From NCBI GenBank assembly GCA_964588385.1, contig CAZPPG010000104.1, positions 1 through 9,154 on the forward strand: a stretch of 9,154 bases of DNA, in the 5' to 3' direction. A program made the position numbers and the translations under genes. Shown in pieces: positions 6,889 through 9,154 of this stretch; within the stretch, counting starts at the first letter, position 1, and each line of letters opens with the position of its first letter. This stretch comes from JAHBWV01 sp964588385 (GTDB lineage: Bacteria; Planctomycetota; Phycisphaerae; Phycisphaerales; UBA1924). The notes under the pieces were generated by a model, which saw only the letters and a list, made by a program, of their open reading frames with translations, had not been told where the DNA came from and ran no database searches.

Positions 6889-6916
6889 GTTGTCCGCAGC
6901 ACAAATGGAGTTGTCC
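6889..6916. repeat. Direct repeat GTTGTCC, 21-bp period
   Basis: GTTGTCC occurs at 6889-6895 and 6910-6916, exactly 21 bp or two helical turns apart. It lies about 87-114 nt upstream of the predicted sigma-54 start, the usual distance for an enhancer. With only 7 bp conserved, a chance repeat is quite possible. Confidence 0.3.
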
Positions 6917-7004
6917 CATCGCCCAAGGCATTCGAAAACTCGTCTTCTGCTGGATCGGAGACGCCGACCTGTTTGCCTGGTCGGCCGCCGCTGGCGAAGT
7001 CGCC

Positions 7005-8507
7005 GTGGAAGCTGTGAAGCAGCTCCTCGGTAAGCAACCTCGGCACGTCGAAGGGTCAGGCCCGGTCAAGACCCTGACGGACCAGGTCGAGTTCGATGAG
7101 GTTCACCTGCTGAGCGACAAGGAGCCGGAACTCGCCAGACAGTTCGCTGCCTGGATCGGCTCAAAGGCCCGTGTCCACACCGTCCGGCTTCCTAGTCCCG
7201 TCGACTATTCCGCCATCTTCGAGGCCGCCGACGGGGTACTCGGCAAGGTCACGTCGCAGGTTCAAGGCGAGTGCTCGGTGTCAATCCACCTGAGCCCCGG
7301 CACGCCGGCGATGACGGCCGTTTGGGTGCTCTTGGGCAAGAGCCGGTATCCAGCGACCTTCTACCAGACCTTCCGCGGTCGCGTGATCCCCACGTCGATT
7401 CCGTTCGACCTGCTCGTCGACTACCTCCCGACCGTACTCCATGCTTCCGATCGGTTGATCCAGGGCGCGAACGTCGCTGACGCAGCCACGGAAGGCTTCG
7501 GAGGCGTCATCGGCCGGAGCCCACAGATCCGCGAAGCCATCACCCGCGCGAAGCGAATCGCGCTCCGAGACGTTGGCGTTCTCCTCCTTGGTGAGAGCGG
7601 TGTCGGCAAGGATGTCTTCGCCCGCGCCCTGCACGCTGCCAGTCGTCGAAGCGCCAAGCCCTTTGTCGCCATCAACTGTGCCGCTGTACCGAAAGAGCTC
7701 CTCGAATCTGAGCTGTTCGGCCACAAGAAGGGTTCGTTTACAGGGGCAGCCGCGGATCGGGTGGGAGCTTTCGAACAGGCGGATTCCGGCACGCTCTTCC
7801 TGGACGAGGTCGGTGAGTGTGACCTTCCGATGCAGGCCAAGCTCTTGCGTGTGCTTCAGCCCGGACAGGATGAGCCTCCATCGGCCCGCACGTTCAAGCG
7901 GGTTGGCGATTCCGAAGACAGGCACTCTGACGTCAGGATCATCGCCGCAACCAACCGCGATCTTCAGGCCGAGGTGGCTGCGGGCAGGTTTCGCGAGGAC
8001 CTGTACTACCGGCTGGCGGCGTTCACGCTGAAAATCCCGCCGCTGCGGAATCGAACGACCGACATCCCCGCCATCGCGGACCACCTGCTCGCCCGGATTA
8101 ATACCGACTTCGCCAAAGCCGAACCCGGCTACCAAGACAAGCGGCTTTCTGTGGGCACAAAGAGGTTTCTCTGTCAGCAGGCCTGGCCGGGGAATGTTCG
8201 CCAACTTCACAACGTCCTCTTACAGGCGGCAGTGATGATTGACGGTCCCACCATTGAACCTCGCGACATCGAGGCCGGCCTATCAGACGCGGCGGGGCGT
8301 GATCACCTTTCCTCCGCTGACCTTCCGCTGGGAGATGGGTTTTCGCTCACAAAGCACCTGGAAGATGTCCAAAGGCGATTTCTTGCCCGTGCCATGCAGG
8401 AGGCGGACGGCAAGAAGACCGTCGCGGCGAAGCTCCTTGGCTATCCCAATTACCAGACGCTCGCCGCTCAGTTGGAACGGCTGAGCGTGGATTGGGGTGG
8501 CGAATGA
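7005..8507 (+). CDS. RtcR-like sigma-54-dependent transcriptional activator
   Basis: From GTG 7005 the protein has 500 residues. The N-terminal 165 or so look like a CARF-type sensor: DEVHLLSDK, then VSIHLSPGTPAMTAVWVLL, a motif style shared with RtcR and CRISPR-associated CARF proteins. The AAA+ domain has Walker A GESGVGK (196-202), the sigma-54 contact loop GSFTGA (243-248, usually GAFTGA), Walker B LFLDE (D267, E268), AATNRDL, and FREDLYYRL with the arginine finger. A Fis-like helix-turn-helix ends the protein (KTVAAKLLGYPNYQTLAAQLERL). It should bind upstream DNA and drive the divergent sigma-54 promoter when its sensor is engaged. The frame is open back to 6837 and codes for KLVFCWIGDADLFAW at 6936-6980, which looks like the first strand of the sensor. 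True initiation is therefore probably at a rare ATC (6918, GGAG at 7 nt) or ATT (6930). GTG 7005 has no ribosome site. The stop overlaps the next ATG. Confidence 0.93.
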   Translation: MEAVKQLLGKQPRHVEGSGPVKTLTDQVEFDEVHLLSDKEPELARQFAAWIGSKARVHTVRLPSPVDYSAIFEAADGVLGKVTSQVQGECSVSIHLSPGTPAMTAVWVLLGKSRYPATFYQTFRGRVIPTSIPFDLLVDYLPTVLHASDRLIQGANVADAATEGFGGVIGRSPQIREAITRAKRIALRDVGVLLLGESGVGKDVFARALHAASRRSAKPFVAINCAAVPKELLESELFGHKKGSFTGAAADRVGAFEQADSGTLFLDEVGECDLPMQAKLLRVLQPGQDEPPSARTFKRVGDSEDRHSDVRIIAATNRDLQAEVAAGRFREDLYYRLAAFTLKIPPLRNRTTDIPAIADHLLARINTDFAKAEPGYQDKRLSVGTKRFLCQQAWPGNVRQLHNVLLQAAVMIDGPTIEPRDIEAGLSDAAGRDHLSSADLPLGDGFSLTKHLEDVQRRFLARAMQEADGKKTVAAKLLGYPNYQTLAAQLERLSVDWGGE

Positions 8508-8662
8508 ACCAGGCTGACGCAACATCTCCGAACCCGCCGCCACCTTATTCGACTTTGGCACGGCGGTTGCAATGGCTTGGGTCATGCCCCAGGCGAAGGC
8601 ACAACTTGGTGATCACCGATTGCCTCATGCGGCCGATGGTCGTGAACGGGAGGAACTCGTGA
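8504..8662 (+). CDS. Possible 52-aa ORF linking activator and R subunit; doubtful
   Basis: An ATG at 8504 overlaps the activator stop as ATGA, and its own TGA at 8660-8662 overlaps the next GTG as GTGA. That arrangement would suit a translational-coupling peptide. The product is rich in Pro and Arg and matches nothing known to me. A competing frame, open from 8518, gives a more protein-like text with better codon use (ATLFDFGTAVAMAWVMPQAK) and joins the downstream gene in frame, with an ATG at 8572. The stretch may be a longer N-terminus of the next gene, a frameshifted remnant, or a real small ORF. Confidence 0.25.
   Translation: MNQADATSPNPPPPYSTLARRLQWLGSCPRRRHNLVITDCLMRPMVVNGRNS
8649..8653 (+). 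promoter_or_regulatory. Ribosome binding site of the R-subunit-like gene
   Basis: GGAGG, 5 nt before GTG 8659. It favours that start over the in-frame ATG at 8572, which has no clear ribosome site. Confidence 0.65.
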
Positions 8663-9154
8663 AGTCCACAAACTTCGAGTTCCTCCGCGCGAAGTGGCCG
8701 CCTTTGGCGTCGCTTGCTGGCTTCGCGGAGCACTACTGCCATCCGGATCCCGAGAGTTCGCTGATTAAGCTCCGGCTCTTGATAGAGCAGGTAGTCGAGC
8801 ACATCTATTCGGTGCATCACCTCGCGAAGCCGTACCAAGCCTCGCTCAACGACCTGCTGAATGACCGAACCTTTCAGCAGGCGATCCCGCAGGTCGTTGT
8901 CTCTAAGCTGCACACGATCCGGATCACCGGAAACAAGGCGGCGCACGGAGGCAAAGCGACGGGGCAGATTGCTCTGTCGGCGCTCCGCGAGGCCTTTGAA
9001 ATTGCCCGCTGGTTTCAGCTCACATACGGAGGAGGTCGCCTCGAGGATCTGCCTTCGTTCGTTGCGCCGCAGCCGGGAGCGGGAGACGATTCAAAGGCAG
9101 AGCTCAAGCGTGAGAAGAAAGCAGTCCTGGAGAAGCTCGCGGCCCAAGAGGCCC
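8659..9154 (+). CDS. Type I restriction R subunit-like protein, DUF4145-type N-terminus (partial)
   Basis: The frame runs from GTG 8659 off the right edge, giving 165 codons. It opens VKSTNFEFLRAKWPPLASLAGFAEHY, followed by helices with HPDPESSLIKLRLLIEQVVEHIY and a conserved-looking ITGNKAAHGG at about residues 93-102. This is the DUF4145-type N-terminal helical domain, which precedes the DEAD/DEAH helicase and nuclease in a group of HsdR-like restriction proteins. A charged, probably coiled-coil segment (AELKREKKAVLEKLAAQEA) begins at the edge, as expected before the helicase. If so, the full protein would translocate and cut unmodified DNA with HsdM and HsdS partners further right. The catalytic part is not in view, so the function is inferred from the N-terminus alone. 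It lies in the same direction as the activator gene and may be cotranscribed. Confidence 0.7.
   Translation, partial: MKSTNFEFLRAKWPPLASLAGFAEHYCHPDPESSLIKLRLLIEQVVEHIYSVHHLAKPYQASLNDLLNDRTFQQAIPQVVVSKLHTIRITGNKAAHGGKATGQIALSALREAFEIARWFQLTYGGGRLEDLPSFVAPQPGAGDDSKAELKREKKAVLEKLAAQEA

Noticed and set aside
7281..8210. Minus-strand open frame of 309 codons
   Set aside because: It is antisense to the sigma-54 activator over its AAA+ core, whose motifs are unmistakable.
8545..8946. Minus-strand open frame of 133 codons
   Set aside because: It is antisense to the DUF4145-type coding region, which has a good ribosome site and family-like text.
1..9154. CRISPR array, tRNA, or insertion sequence ends
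   Set aside because: No regularly spaced repeats, cloverleaf-like segment, or transposase text was seen on either strand by eye. Weak or divergent cases could be missed without a search.

Overview
The window is high-GC bacterial DNA (roughly 60% by eye) from an accessory, defence-like locus. It holds two divergent gene clusters that meet at about 6802-6917. Nothing in it fixes the genus. A textbook sigma-54 promoter and a sigma-54 activator point to a bacterium that uses RpoN (proteobacteria, planctomycetes, acidobacteria and relatives are all possible). No tRNA, rRNA, transposase, integrase or CRISPR array was seen.

The minus-strand cluster runs from about 6801 down through the left edge. 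In transcription order it encodes: a 136-aa protein of unknown function; a 100-aa DUF4258-type protein (BECR/RelE-like nuclease candidate); a TerY-like von Willebrand A protein; a PP2C-type Ser/Thr phosphatase; a Ser/Thr protein kinase with a zinc ribbon; and a very large UPF1/DNA2-like superfamily 1 helicase that is open to position 1. The last four genes are tightly coupled (50-nt overlap, then GTGA, then ATGA). vWA + PP2C + kinase is the arrangement known as the TerY-P triad. The helicase occupies the whole of 1-3175 on the minus strand, so that region is not empty.

The plus-strand cluster starts with a sigma-54-dependent activator of RtcR type: an N-terminal CARF-like sensor, an AAA+ domain and a C-terminal helix-turn-helix. 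After about 150 bases of ambiguous coding (8504-8658) comes the N-terminus of a type I restriction R subunit-like protein with a DUF4145-type domain, cut off by the right edge.

The short divergent region carries TTGGCACG-N4-TTGC on the minus strand. The predicted transcription start falls on or next to the A of the first ATG, so the minus operon may be transcribed as a leaderless mRNA. The simplest model is that the RtcR-like protein senses a small ligand or nucleic-acid damage signal and activates RpoN-dependent transcription of the phosphorylation/helicase operon. A kinase-phosphatase-vWA switch would then control the helicase and possibly the DUF4258 nuclease, next to a restriction module. 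This reads as an inducible conflict or stress-response system. The parts are recognisable; their combination and its control are the interesting aspect. The function of the whole is inference.
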